Of a stretch of 64,000 nucleotides of DNA, positions 21,786 to 34,035 are shown in pieces. How positions within the stretch are numbered: the first letter of the stretch is position 1; every line of letters begins with the position of its first letter. Origin of the DNA: Orobanche coerulescens (lineage: Eukaryota > Streptophyta > Magnoliopsida > Lamiales > Orobanchaceae); the NCBI GenBank assembly GCA_033398695.1, contig CM065811.1, positions 119,560,001 through 119,624,000 on the forward strand. The letters are read 5' to 3'. The notes under the pieces were generated by a model, which worked only from the letters and a program-made list of their open reading frames with translations, was not told the DNA's origin and searched no databases. The translations under genes and the position numbers were made by a program.

Positions 21786-23106
21786 TGTTTTGTATATTTT
21801 GATTAATATTTTTATTAGTATTTTATGTATATAATTGTGTGTTTTGTGTGATAATTTATTATTTTTATCATATATTTATATTACTTAATTTTATTAGAAT
21901 TTTCTATAATTTTGTGTCATTTTTGGATAATTAATCAAGAATTAAATTATACCTGCAGGTTAACCAACCGGTACAAGACAGATCAATGAGTTCAAGGACG
22001 ATATTTTCACAAAATTCAAATATAGTCACGACCGGTCTCATTTTATTCGTCTCGTCGAGATGATCGTTTTAAAAAAAAATCATCTGAATCCGAGTTCGTA
22101 TGAAGAAGTTATGACCGTTCGAAGTACAATTAAATAAATGGACCATATTGGGCCACGTGTTAACACCGGATTGGACCAGAAATCCAACTCTCTGCTGACG
22201 TCATCTATGACGTCAGCACCCCTTGACAGTCGTGAATGATTGAAATGGTGGGATTTAAATATTTTAAAATTATTAGTTTATTAATTTTGAAGTAGTATAA
22301 ATAGGGGATGAATGTGTAGTGTTTTGGAGGTGAGAAAAAAGAAAATAGAGAAGTTATTGTAAGAGAGAAAAATAAAAATATTGTGTAATAAAATTATATT
22401 TGAGTAATAATATTATGAAATATTTATTTATTTGTGTTGTTATTATGAGTGAGTAATTTTCTTTTAGTGGGGTTATGATGAAACCATGTCTATATTATTA
22501 TTAATATTTATATAATAATTCCAAATAAATATTTTTAACGATTATGATTTTCGTTTCAATAGGGGAATATTATTTCATCAATTATATCACGTTATTTTGA
22601 TAGTTATAAATTCCCCATTGCTTTGTGATTATTGATATTAGTTAATTTCTTTGATTGTTTATTTTCCATTAAATTGGATACATATAATGCTTAGAAATTA
22701 CATTTTTCAAGCGAAGTAAAATTTATATTTGAATTATAATTTTGTACTTATTGTCAAATCTATAGGGAAATAGTAAGACTGATTTCGGAATCTATTCCCT
22801 GAATTTCTTGGAATTAAAATATAAAATAAATAATAAATAGACATTGGTTGATTCTAAACCCAAGTAAATTATGTAAAATCAATTTATCTAAAATCTACTT
22901 AAAAATTACTGTTATTTGTTGCAATTATTATAACCAATCAAAAATCAAATTATTTGGACTAGGCTAGAATTTAATATAATTTGGTTCAAAACGATAAGAA
23001 TATATTTACTTCACTATCATAGTCCTTCCTGTGGAATCGACCTTGCACCGCATATCTATATCGAACGAATCGTGCACTTACGAGTATTAGACTAAATAAA
23101 TCAACA
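21786..23106 (+). repeat. 5' LTR of the Athila-like element
   Basis: It starts TGTTTTGTATATTTTG and ends TCAACA. A TATA box (AGTATAAATAGGGG) lies at about 22293. The exact left border is inferred from where the LINE homology stops. Confidence 0.75.
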
Positions 23107-23112
23107 AGTTTT

Positions 23113-23130
23113 TGGCGCCGTTGCCGGGGA
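23113..23130 (+). promoter_or_regulatory. Primer binding site of the Athila-like element
   Basis: TGGCGCCGTTGCCGGGGA, seven bases after the LTR end; the standard PBS motif seen in Athila/Tat Gypsy elements. Confidence 0.9.
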
Positions 23131-23893
23131 GGCGCAAACGAAGTACAAGAAGACTGTCGTCACCAAGTTAGTTAAATTCTTCTACTAGTTATTTATTTTA
23201 CTGTCTTTTCTTTATTATTATTATCTATCTTTTTAATATCCATTTTAGATTTTGTTAGTTTAAATAATAATTAATAGTAGAATTTATTTTCTTTTTATGT
23301 TTATAAAAAAATTCTGAAAAATAGTAGTGGTAAATTTATATTGTGTTTTTAGTTGTTATTTTCTATTTACAGTATTCTTAGACATTTCGTTTAATTGCAA
23401 TATTTCTCGTCGTACAATTTAGTTTAACAAATAGATACTATTTCCGTAGATCAATTAGTAAATTTATTCCTTTGCAATTTGTTACATCCTACAATATTAG
23501 TAATAATTATAATAATTATCATTATCATTATTAATAATAAAAAAAACTCAAAAATAATTAAAACAATAAAATCCTTTAAAAGATTCAACAAGGGATTGAT
23601 ATTTTTCACTCACTACTTTGTTCGATTTGAATAAAGAAAAGCTAAATATCAATCTTATACAAACTTATTTTGAAAACCGACTGAATTTTGGCAAAAAGGC
23701 CTATGTTGTACATTCCGAAGAAAGTTGGATTTTTAGTGCGATCGTTGTGACGCCTCCAACGATCTGGAAGTTCGATCGACTATCATAATTTGATTTGTAT
23801 GCAAAGTTAAAAAATTGAAATATTGGTGAATGCAAGTTTGGTAATGAAATAATAAAAGTCGATTAACGAGAAAAAGATTGTCCTTAACTAAAA

Positions 23894-24905
23894 TTGAAGT
23901 TCAACAAACGAACCGATACCAAAATGGACGAAATCGAAAATTGGAATAATCAAGTTGCAAAAGAGAAAACTTTAATAGAATTTTTTTCTCCAGTAAGTGC
24001 TAATTCTCCTTCTTGCATAGTGTTGCCTATGACTAATGCAACTCATTTCGAACTTAAACAATCAATAATTCAACTTCTTCCATCTTTTCATGGTTTGGAA
24101 AGAGAAAATCCCTATATGCATGTCAAGAAATTTCTCGACATTTGTTCTACTTTCCGATTCCAAAATTTCTCTGATAAATCTGTCAAACTTAGATTATTTC
24201 CATTTTCTCTCAAAGATAAAGCAAAATCTGACTAAATTCTCTTCAAGCAAGAACAATTACTAGTTGGGACCAACTAGTGAATAAATTTCTAGCAAAATTT
24301 TTTCCAATATCCAAAACTGATAGTCTTAGAAGAGAAATATCAGAATTTTTCCAAAAAGAAAATAAAGAATTTTATGAGTGTTGGGAAAAATTTAATGATT
24401 TAATTCTTAAGTGTCCCCATCATGGTTTTGAAATATGGCGTTTGGTAAAATATTTTTATGACGGTTTAACTCCAAACAATCACCAATTAATCCAATCAAT
24501 GCATGGTGGAAAATTTCTTCACCTTATTGGAGACGAAGCTTGGAATGCACTAGAAAATATGTCAATTAATTCACAACAATGGAATTCACTCGACTCTAGA
24601 GCCAAATCAATGCATACGACCCAAAAAAAAGTAGAATTTACGAGGTTAAACAAGATGTTTAAATAAAATCTACTATAGATGATTTAGTACGAAAAGTGGA
24701 CGCGTTAGTTTTGAAGCAATCCATCACCTCGTCAAACTCAAAAAATGAATTTTGCATTTCATGTGCGGAATCATTTCATTCATCTCAATCTTGTCCCTCT
24801 GGTCCACAAAATCAAGAAATTTTTAATGAAGAAGTCAATGTGTTCCATTAATATGGAAAATCTTCGGACAGTCCATTTGCTCCAACTTATAATCCAAATT
24901 GGAGG
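23894..24905 (+). pseudogene. Athila-like gag, N-terminal part
   Basis: The retrotransposon gag domain extends over 23894-24666 with FELKQSIIQLLPSFHGLE, YMHVKKFLDICSTF and SWDQLVNKFLAKFFP, followed by a CCHC knuckle CISCAESFHSSQSC at 24753-24794. A frameshift plus a TGG-to-TGA change lies near 24225-24236, and another stop at 24664. The frame is cut at 24905 by the Copia insertion and resumes at 37147. Gag forms the particle and binds RNA. Confidence 0.85.
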
Positions 24906-26058
24906 TGTTGGCCACTAAGTATACTGGATACAGTTTGGAAAATAGTTTGAACAACAAACTGTACGGATTCTAAATCTGAGTGCGTAGCGGAAGTCTTGGA
25001 TACAGTAGGTTGCTGTGGATACAGCAACTAAGTGTATAGTGTATACTTAATATATCACAGTAATTTAAAACAGTAAAAGCTGAAGGTAAATAACACAGTA
25101 ATTAAAGTTTCGAGGTAAACCCCTCTACGTCCACTGGTCCTCCACACAGGAGTAAAAAGTTTATTATAATTACTGCGTACACAACTACGTAATTATAATC
25201 AAACCTATCCTTGTATCGTTCACACAGATTGATACAAAGAATGTTGCTTTCAACCGTTCACACACATTGGTTAAAGCTTCCTTCTTGACTAGCTTCTTCA
25301 CACACAGTTCCAAAGCTTCGTCCTTATTCGTCCCACACAGTCGAATAACTTGTTGAGTTCACACAGAGCTCGCTTTTACACAGAGGTAAAAGGTAGGTAA
25401 CCAGGTAAGAACGTGACTTTGAATATGAAGTTCTTGAGCTGATGATGGCTGTTCTTGATGTTGAGCACTGTATATCTCTTTCGTTCTTAATAGCAGTAAG
25501 CTTTGGAGATATGTTTGCTCTGATGATAACTTTTGATAGCTTGAGAGTTAGGTTACTTGGTAACTGATCTTCAATGTCTTCATAAGATATATATAGTCTC
25601 TGAAGAAAGTATCCGTTGAGATGTATCCGTTTGAATGAGATTTCGTTTCAACGGGATTATGACACGATCCGGATTTCGCGGGATTCTGAAGATCTGAAGA
25701 CTGACAGTATTTAAATACTTTATCCTTGAGTATTTAAATACTTCTTTATTCAACGGGACTTGACTTGTGTTCCTTCTTTGTCCTGTTGTGAGCTGTATGG
25801 AAGATAACTGTATTTTGAGTATCGAGACAGTTTCCATACTTGGTGTTTTTACAAGTCTTCTTCTTTATCTTGAAGAGCTTCACTATATCTTTGAATCGAG
25901 GCGGAGTCTTCGATACTGAGATAAAGCCTTAAAGCCTCGTCTGCTTTCCTTTCTGTATTCGGATTGGCATATATGTCAAAACCTCTTTATCAAATATCAT
26001 TCGATACAGGGATCGGGTATCCCGGCTATCTCGATACAGGGTATTTGTTTTCCCAACA
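24906..26058 (-). repeat. 3' LTR of SIRE-like Copia element 1
   Basis: It has TGTTGG...CCAACA ends. On the minus strand a TATATATA box lies near 25590, and several CTGTATCGA words lie between it and the LTR start. It matches 35991-37141 almost throughout. Confidence 0.92.
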
Positions 26059-26076
26059 ATTTCCCCCTTTTTGACA
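26059..26076 (-). other. Polypurine tract of SIRE-like Copia element 1
   Basis: On the minus strand AAAAAGGGGGAAATT directly precedes the 3' LTR; it primes plus-strand DNA synthesis. Confidence 0.85.
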
Positions 26077-26550
26077 ATTTGCCAAGACTAACTTTCTTAA
26101 CCCTTCAAGTCTTCTTGATGATGCCAAAACCTTCTTCATGAAGCGATCTTCTTTGATGACTTCTGGCAGATTTCTTGGTCTTTTGTCAAAGGTCGACTTA
26201 GTGACTTAGTCTACAATAATGAGCGCTCATGAGCAAGTTAAATCTGATTTAAGATTTATTACAACTTAAGCCTATGATTGGCGCGCAGGCACAATCTTAC
26301 AATGTATTCTAAGTTTACAACTGAAATTTAGAACTGTTCGTAGACTAGTTCGTACAGCTTATTTTTCAATCAAGTGTATCTAACTTGAGATTTCTATCAA
26401 ACAATTTAAGTAATCATACATTAACACAGTAGATTACGAGTTGTAATCTTTCAAGACAAACAAATGTTTTTATTGATGTTCAAAATGATTGAGTACAGAG
26501 TTTGCTGTTTCGAATAGAAATTACAAAAAATATACATAGATTTCATCTCC

Positions 26551-28272
26551 TTATCTATAATCCGCATGCCTCCATGGTCTTTTCTCTGGTTCATTCTCGA
26601 TGCCACGCCACCAGTTTTGAAGAGAATCATTGCCTCGATCCTGGTATATCACTCTTCCTTCATATGATCGATCAAAGGCAAGTATCCAATCTTCTGGATG
26701 GGTGACCCGATCTCCTCTTCTGTGTTTGAATTTCATTTCGATTTGGAGAGGGAGTTTACCTTCTTCTAGCATCTTCGTAAATTTATCTGCGGCCTCCGCT
26801 AACGTTTTATAGTTCTTGAAGATGGCGGGTTCCCTGATGAGTCTGACAAAGTATCTCATCAGTTCGTTCTTCCTCTAGTGCTTCACTTCGTCGGCAGTTG
26901 GGTTGCGGTTGGTCGGCAGACGAATTTCCGAAGGTCTCTGAATAAGAGTTTGCCAAGGGACATTGGGATCATGAAATTCCGGTCTGGAGCCTGAAATTTT
27001 AAAACTTTGGGATGGAGGTGCTAGCTTGTTCAATTCGGCGGTAATCTTACAGCGGACCTCAAATTCCCTTTCTTGTTGCAGCCTTATTCTCCTAGCAGCT
27101 TCTCGTGCCTCTTCCCCCTTTTTGGCTTCATCAAGACTTTGCAGGATTTCTAGAGCAGCGTCCTGTTTTGTCTCGATGCTGGTCATTCTTTCAACAAGGG
27201 AGGAAAGAGTCTGCGACATTTCCTGAATACATTTGTCGTGAGCATGCAGTTGAGAGCTGTTCTCAATCATAGCACAAGCGGTCTTGGCTTCAGCTATCCT
27301 CGTCTTTGTAGCTTCTTCCTTCAGCAGTTGCTCCTGCTTATCTTCCATGATCTTCAAGGCTTGCTTGAAAACTTCTGGCAAAAGAATGAATGCGTCGACA
27401 ACACAAGATACTTCATGTTGAAGAGTAGTCATTTCTTCGACGGCAGAAGTATGCATCCAATTCAATGCTTTTTCAACAGAAGATAGAGCATTTACTGCAT
27501 CCTGGATAAATACAGTCTGAAGGCCAAGAGCTCGCAGGCGCTCTTTTCGTGCGGCAGAGATCGGAGAATCTGGTTGGGCAAGGTCTGCAACGCTGTTCAA
27601 CCTTCTTACATTCACGGATGGGCGTGAAGTAAGTTGGACATCCTCAGGTTCGATACCGTCCTCGGATTCCACGGTTGAAGGGGCGGGAGCAGCTTCTTGT
27701 GGTTCGGCGACAGTGGGTTGAGAAGCGTCCTGTTGTGAAGATTCTTCAGCAATCATGGATGCAGGAGGGACTGAATCCTCCTGTTGGCTTTCAGGAATGG
27801 CTTCTTCTTCGGTCGCAGCAGGCTCAGGTGCCTGTTCCAAAATTTCTTGTACTTCCTCGACTGGAGGGACTGATTCCTCTTGGTCGGGAATATTCTCAGG
27901 CTGTGGCGAAGGGGGATTGGCCTGGGTAGAGGGCCCTTCGTCTTCTCTTGGTGGAGAGGCGTCTCGAGCTTCAGCCTCTTCACGACTCATTCTCAGACCT
28001 GCTTGTAAAGCGTCGTCGTCGTCGTCTGAGTCATGATTTTCGTCATCTTTTGGATTGGTGGGAGAATCCTCTGACTTATTCTTTCCTTTCCTCCTGGCGT
28101 CAGATTTGTGCAGAAGATGGCTTTCAATTAAATCCTTGCAAGAGGGGTTGTCCCATCGAAGCAGGGCCTTAATTCGATTGAGTGCATTACTTGAGACGAA
28201 TCTCTCTTCGTGGCTCCAATCGCTCCGGTTATGCAGGTGTATAAATGCGGAGCTAGCACGTAGCCTTTCCAT
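26551..28272 (-). CDS. SIRE accessory ORF (second part): acidic, coiled-coil protein
   Basis: The main ORF runs 28272-26875 (465 codons) and is followed by 26859-26551 in another frame, probably its original C-terminus behind a frameshift. Visible are an N-terminal helical region, an acidic DDENHDSDDDDDALQAG stretch (about residues 75-95), a Glu/Pro/Ser/Gln-rich linker to about 220, then a long helical coiled-coil region (about 250-430). It lies between RNase H and the 3' LTR, the place of the envelope-like or accessory ORFs of SIRE elements. I see no signal peptide or membrane segment, so a true envelope role is not supported. Related sequence occurs at 52082-52372 and a similar layout at 58127-60053. 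Function unknown. Confidence 0.65.
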
Positions 28273-28322
28273 TGCGTAAATCTTTCGTAGGCATGTTCAA
28301 TTTGAACCGAAAGAAGGGTCGA

Positions 28323-28739
28323 TTAATGATCGAGTCGGGGAGGGACTTGAATAACGTGCGGAGGCTGTTTTGAGGATTCTGTGCGGTATGGGATCTGTGC
28401 GGAAGAGGACTCCTTACGAGGGATGGTGCCTCGAAGGAAGATGGATCTGTGCGGGTGTGGGATCCGTAGAGGAGAAGTAGCTTTTGGCTCCGAATGGGCG
28501 TGACTCGCTAAAGTCTTGAGCGTTGGCGGATGTCTCAATATCCGTCCTAGCCGCCAGGCTCGGGATCTCTTGTCGTCTGATAGGAGACACCTCTTCCACG
28601 GGGTTGGGCCACAGGGTTCTTCATCGATGGGTTGCGCCACGGGGAGACTTCCTTGGAGTGCTTGGCGATTTGATTTTGAAAGCCTCCCGAGTCTCTTCTT
28701 GGGCTTCTCACAGTGAGTGTTTCTTCTTTGTGAGATCAC
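28323..28739 (-). pseudogene. Linker part of accessory ORF, shifted frame
   Basis: A 138-codon stretch rich in Arg, Ser, Pro and His. It overlaps the end of the upstream accessory ORF by four bases and ends 50 bp before the next. It is probably the middle of one originally longer ORF split by frameshifts near 28736 and 28300. No domain is recognised. Confidence 0.45.
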
Positions 28740-29632
28740 TTTCGCTTCTTTGAAGATTCCATTTCTGGGACCTTCACGGATTCATCTCTTGGGTTGTCAG
28801 AAATTGGCATGTGCCTGGTTCTCGGGTGGTTGCAATGCATGGTGCTCTGGTTATACGCAGTGGGCTTGACGCCTCCTAAGTATATCCTCGAGCTATTTTT
28901 CTTCGCGTCGGCGGATTGCGTCAGTCCGCACTTCGTCAGGATGTAGTTCAACATTAAACCGAAGGATTTCTTCTGGGTGGCTGGTTTGCACACCTCTTCT
29001 TGTAAGCGTTTCAGAATTATTTGGCACCAATTGACCTTTTCACAGGTCAAAATAGCCACCATCATTCTGAACCTTAAGTTTGTGCACATCTCGAACGCAC
29101 CGGTTCGGTTTTCAATAATCCTGGAGCAAAAGTCATGAAGATACACAAAATGAAGAAGAAAGTTTTTCTTGTGACAAGTAGTTGTCACCATATCAACCAC
29201 TTTGGACCCTGTAAATAGTCCATAAAACTTTGTAATGAGCTCTTGAGACCCGAACGTCTCAAGTTGGTCCATGGTCAGGCCATCAGCGGGTAGCCTGTAA
29301 ATTCTCTGGAGCAGATCGCGATCGATACAGATCTCCACTCCCTGGACTGTTGCAGTGATGTCAGCAACATGACCTCCCTGGGCTAGTGACAGAAAACGGA
29401 CGGCGGCGTTGAGGTAGAATTCCTCAACCAGATGGGCGTCGAATTTGTCGGCGGTCTTGCTCCCAAGGCGATAGAGGCCTTGTTGTTGAAGACGAGTAAT
29501 GATATATTCCATAGGTTCTGCGTCGTTGGTTTCTGAGAGAATACGCTCGATGATGACAGGTTTGGAGAAGATCCGGCCATCAATGATGTTGGCGGATTTC
29601 TTCAGAACAGGGGAAGAAGATTGACCAGCCAT
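28736..29632 (-). CDS. SIRE accessory ORF (first part): putative plant transposon protein
   Basis: The likely start is the internal methionine of MAGQSSSPVLKK at 29632, nine codons inside the longer frame from 29659. The protein is mostly alpha-helical and globular in look, with VEEFYLNAAVRFLSLAQGGH, TVQGVEICIDRDLLQRIYRL and a C-terminal basic tail (SSKKRK). Spacing of these motifs resembles the putative plant transposon protein family found in Copia and Gypsy accessory ORFs; the same pattern (DISRESIRTVFGM) occurs in the second SIRE-like element at 60506-61192. No transmembrane segment is visible. Function unknown; it may act in particle or nuclear steps. Confidence 0.65.
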   Translation of the reverse strand: MAGQSSSPVLKKSANIIDGRIFSKPVIIERILSETNDAEPMEYIITRLQQQGLYRLGSKTADKFDAHLVEEFYLNAAVRFLSLAQGGHVADITATVQGVEICIDRDLLQRIYRLPADGLTMDQLETFGSQELITKFYGLFTGSKVVDMVTTTCHKKNFLLHFVYLHDFCSRIIENRTGAFEMCTNLRFRMMVAILTCEKVNWCQIILKRLQEEVCKPATQKKSFGLMLNYILTKCGLTQSADAKKNSSRIYLGGVKPTAYNQSTMHCNHPRTRHMPISDNPRDESVKVPEMESSKKRK

Positions 29633-30402
29633 TGATGTTTTCTTAAGAAGAAAGTGCAAGAAAACAATCGAAATACGCAGTGAAATGCAGAAAAATATGT
29701 AGGTTGTTTGCTTGAGAACTCTTGTAATTGCATAAAGCGTAAAGAGTCTCTAATGGCAGATTCAGTTCTTTTATAGTTGGGCGGCGAAATAGGGTTTTGC
29801 AGAGTACGAATGGTCAGATTTTAAGGGACGGGAACCGGTTTTGAAATCAACGGTTAAGATGGATTGAGTGTAACTGGTACGCTAATCCATTAAAAGGTTT
29901 AAAAATAGAGCGGGTCCCACTTCTGACATAGGTTGATACCCTAAAATGCCTAAAACGGCGGTTTGAAAATAATAAACAATTTAGAAACATCGCGGCTTTT
30001 GAGATTCAGTTGTCCAGATGTCGTGTAAGGCATTTAATGAACATGACGTTTTGATGTAAAAACAGGGCACGTGGACAAAAATTATTTTAAAAGGAAATAA
30101 TATTATATTATATACTGAATCGAAATCCTATAGCATGTGCTGTTTTCCGCGTCGATACAGCGTTCCCCCTCAAAAAGGTACTTATAGGTTTTGAATTCCA
30201 TACAGCAATATTTGGATTAATCTTTGTATTCATGGGTCCTGATATTCCCCCTTAATTATTTCACACACCAATTGTAGGATTCATATGCCTTCGCTCGCTA
30301 CTGATCTTGTATTGATGATTACGAGTGTACGGATAATTAATGTTGAATCTGTATTCACGGGTCTTCTGACATTCCCCTCAATTGTTGAGTAAAAGCGAGA
30401 AA

Positions 30403-33400
30403 TTACTTACAGGGAGTCTGCGTAGCATTCCCAATTCTTGTCCGAGCATGTTGAATCTTGCTGTGTCGAGAGGCTTGGTGAAGATGTCGGCCAGTGAACG
30501 TCTGTATGAACTTTTTCGAGGCGAACATCCTTGTTCTCGACATGATTCTGATAAAATGATGCTTCATGTTGATATGCTTAGTGCGCGAGTGCGAACGAGT
30601 TGTGCGTGATTGCAATTGCACTCGTGCTATCACACATGATTGGAGTCTCTCTAGCATCGATTCCATAGTCGGCATTGTTCTTTGCATCCAAGGATCTGCA
30701 TGCGGCAGACTACCGGCGACATAGTACTACGATTCGGCCGTGGAAGAGAGTTAGCCAATTGCTTCTTCTTGAACCAAGAAACAAGTCTAGGTCCGAGAAA
30801 GTGACAAGTTCCACTTGTACTCTTCCTATCTAGCTTGCGACCTCCGAGATCCAGTCAGTATCGACTAAATCGAATCCGCCTTCCTTAGGATACCACAGTC
30901 TGCATCATTGTTCCTTTAATGTACTTCGATTCGTTTAGTTTGTATTGAAGTGTGATTCCTTAGGTGCAACTTGGTATCTCGCACACACTCCAACAAAGCT
31001 GGATATCGGGCACGCTGGCCGTTGGAGTACGGAGCGAACCAATGAGCTTCCTGTAGAGTGATTGGTCAAACGGCTTTCTGGCTTCATCAGCACTAATTTG
31101 CACGGAAGTGCTCATGGGGGTTGGCAAGGATTTGTAATTGTTCATTCCAAATTTGTTGAGAAGCTCCTTGCTGTATTTCTCCTGGTTGATGAATATACCT
31201 ATAGGCAACTGCTTTACCTGCAAACCTAGGAAATAACTAAGTTCCCCCATCATACTCATTTCAAATTTACTTTGCATGAGATGAGAGAATCTTTGACATA
31301 GAGCAAGGTTAGTTGAACCAAAAATAATATCATCCACATAGATTTGTACCATTAGAAGGTCATCACCTTCCTGTATCTTGAACAAGGTTTTGTCCACAGC
31401 ACCCTTCTCAAATCCGTTCTTTGGTTAGATACTGGGACAGGGTTTCGTACCAGGCTCTAGGGGCTTGTTTAAGTCCGTACAGCGCTTTCCTTAGCCTGTA
31501 AACTAGATCGATACCGTATGTGTTGGCAAACCCTGGTGGTTGTTCAACATAAACTTCTTCTGCAAGATCTCCATTCAGGAAAGCACTCTTGACGTCCATT
31601 TGGTATACGATAAAACTCTTATGGGCGGCAAAGGCTAAAAATATCCTAATGGCTTCTAGTCTCGCTATAGGTGCGAAGGTTTCATCATAGTCGATTCCTT
31701 CTTCCTGACAATAGCCTTGTGCTACTAGTCTGGATTTGTTCCTTATAATAAGTCCATTTCGATCCTTTTTGTTTCAAAATACCCATTTGGTTCCTATAAC
31801 CGATTGGTGTGTCGGTCTGGGTACAAGATACCATACATTGTTTCTTTCGAAACCGTTAAGCTCTTCTTCCATAGATGTTATCCAATGAGAATTGTTAAGA
31901 GCGTCTATGGTCGAAACAGGTTCGGACTGGGCTAAGAATACAGCGATAGTGCACATATTGAGTCTTCTAAGTTCGGATTGAGATTTCCATTCAGGAAACT
32001 GTGAAACTTCAGCATTAGATTCTTCTTGTGCACAAAGTACATTTCCTTGTGTACTCTGTATTCTCCTACGAGTAGAAACACCGGCATTAATGTTTCCAAT
32101 GATCAGCTCTTGCGGGTGATCTCTCAACCATCTTCGGTCGGGTTCTAGTTCGGGATCCGTCTTGTATCGAAAGTTTCGTGGATCTGACTTGGTTTGTCTG
32201 GCGTCGACTTCATCCACATCGATTTTTACGGTGCGGGGTTGATTTCTAAATCAACGATGTGTTCTATGGGTGTAGGTGGATCCAAGATAGATAGATGGTG
32301 AATGTCTGAGTGATATCATCTACTCTGTAGGGTCATGGTGTGGTTCGTCGAACACTACATGAATCGATTCCTCGATCGTCGACTTCCTTTTATTAAAGAT
32401 TACGAAAGTTTCTTTGACGGAGGAGTATCCTACGAATATTCCTTCATCGATTTTTCATCAAAGGTTCTAAGTTGGTCCTTCCCATTGTTCAATACATAAC
32501 ACCTGCATCCAAAAATGTGAAAATACGAAACTAATGGAGTTTTGTTATTCCATACCTCATAAGTTTGTTTTGTTGTGGTGCTTGTTGACGATACAACGGT
32601 TTTGAGTGTATATTTGTATTGGTTGCTTCACCCGAAGCCTTGTGGCAATTTGCTTGCGGCAATCATTGTCCTTGTTGCTTCTTTCAACGTCTTATTCTTT
32701 CGCTCGGCAACACCATTTTGTTGAGGTGTACGGGCGGTGAGTATTCGTCTTTGTATTCCATTCTCCGACAGTATTGCTCTATAAAGCGGTTAGTAAATTC
32801 GGTACCTCTGCCGGAGCGAATGCATACGATACTCGATGCTTTTTCATTCGCAACTTTCTCGGGAGCTCGGGCGGCCTTGATGTTGTTTCCTTCTTCTTGC
32901 TAAGAAAGATCGTCAAGCATACGGAATAATCATCAACAACAACCATGCAATATTTCTTACCTCCCAAACTTAATGGATCTACAGGACCGTAGAGATCCAT
33001 GTGTAGCATTTCCAACACTCTTTGGGTTGAAAGGTAGGATTTGCTTTTCGGGGTTGACTTGATTTGCTTGCCTTTACGGCATGGTCATGAGACGCTATCT
33101 TTCTTGAATGACACATCCGCAAACCTCTAACCATACCTGTCTTGAAAGCTTGTTGATCGTCTTGAAGTTGACGTGAGACATCCTCTTGTGCCATAACCAC
33201 TAATATCTGCAGTGCCTTTGGCAACAAAACATGGAATTGAGGAGCTCATAGGCTTCCAACAAGAATGTACATATTACGATCTCGCTTCTGTAAGCACAAC
33301 TTCCTTGGTTTGGGTGTTCTTGACTCTACCGATCTATATAGAACTTCACCGAGAACTGTTTATCACGTAATCGGCTAATACTAAGTAGATTATACTGTAA

Positions 33401-33610
33401 GCCTTCAACATATGCAACGTCGGTGACCTTGAATTTCCCGACAAGTAGGTTTCCTTTCCCTCTTGTTCTTCCTTTAGACTTATCACCGAAGCGAACTTTT
33501 GGACCGCGACCTTCTACAAAATCAGATAGCTTGCTCCTATCTCTGGTCATGTGACGAGAGCATCCACTATCGAAGTACCAGGTATCCTCCTCTAGAATGT
33601 CCTGTAACAA
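30403..33610 (-). pseudogene. Copia pol of element 1 (protease-integrase-RT-RNase H), fragmented
   Basis: N to C along the minus strand: 33610-33326 holds the pre-integrase region (WYFDSGCSRHMT zinc-binding/protease-like box, NLLSISRLRDKQFSVKF). 33227-32779 has integrase core remnants (HMDLYGPVDPLSLGGKKY with catalytic D, VVVDDYS). 32217-31774 and 31599-31408 are the RT fingers ([23 protein letters not shown]). 31397-30960 has the catalytic [10 protein letters not shown] box and [10 protein letters not shown]. 30687-30403 keeps RNase H end remnants (KHINMKHHFIR). Ten or so frame breaks are packed into 3 kb, so it is dead or the consensus is poor. Confidence 0.88.
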
Positions 33611-34035
33611 AGAAATTAGGTAGATTTAGGTCCCCTTTGGTTTTTGGGTCCATGTATGTTAGTTCCTTTAGGTACCCAAGCTTTCTGACGGCAATTGGTT
33701 TCTGTAGGACATACTCTGCATGGTGTTGCGATATCTACAGGGGCATATCCGTAGTTGTTATAATCATGATAATTACTATGCATGTAAAATTCAGTGGTTA
33801 TTATTATTATTCGACGAGTGCCGTGTAGGAGGTGGAGCCATTTTCTTAGGCCTAATGACTTGTCTTACGGGTCTCCGGTTGGATTCCCAATGCCGTTGTT
33901 GATACCGAATCGCATCTCATTGTCTTGAGGGATAACGGGCTCTCGTATCTAATACCTAGGCGCGCCAGATCGAGAGTACTGCCGTGCGGGCCTTTGGTGG
34001 TTGGATACCGCCTTCTTTACGAATAGTGTCGGCGT

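Noticed and set aside
27675..28279. Plus-strand ORFs of 60-90 codons
   Set aside because: Antisense shadows of the SIRE accessory ORF.
26875..29659. Calling the SIRE extra ORFs envelope genes
   Set aside because: They hold no signal peptide, transmembrane segment or fusion-peptide-like stretch; only their position fits.
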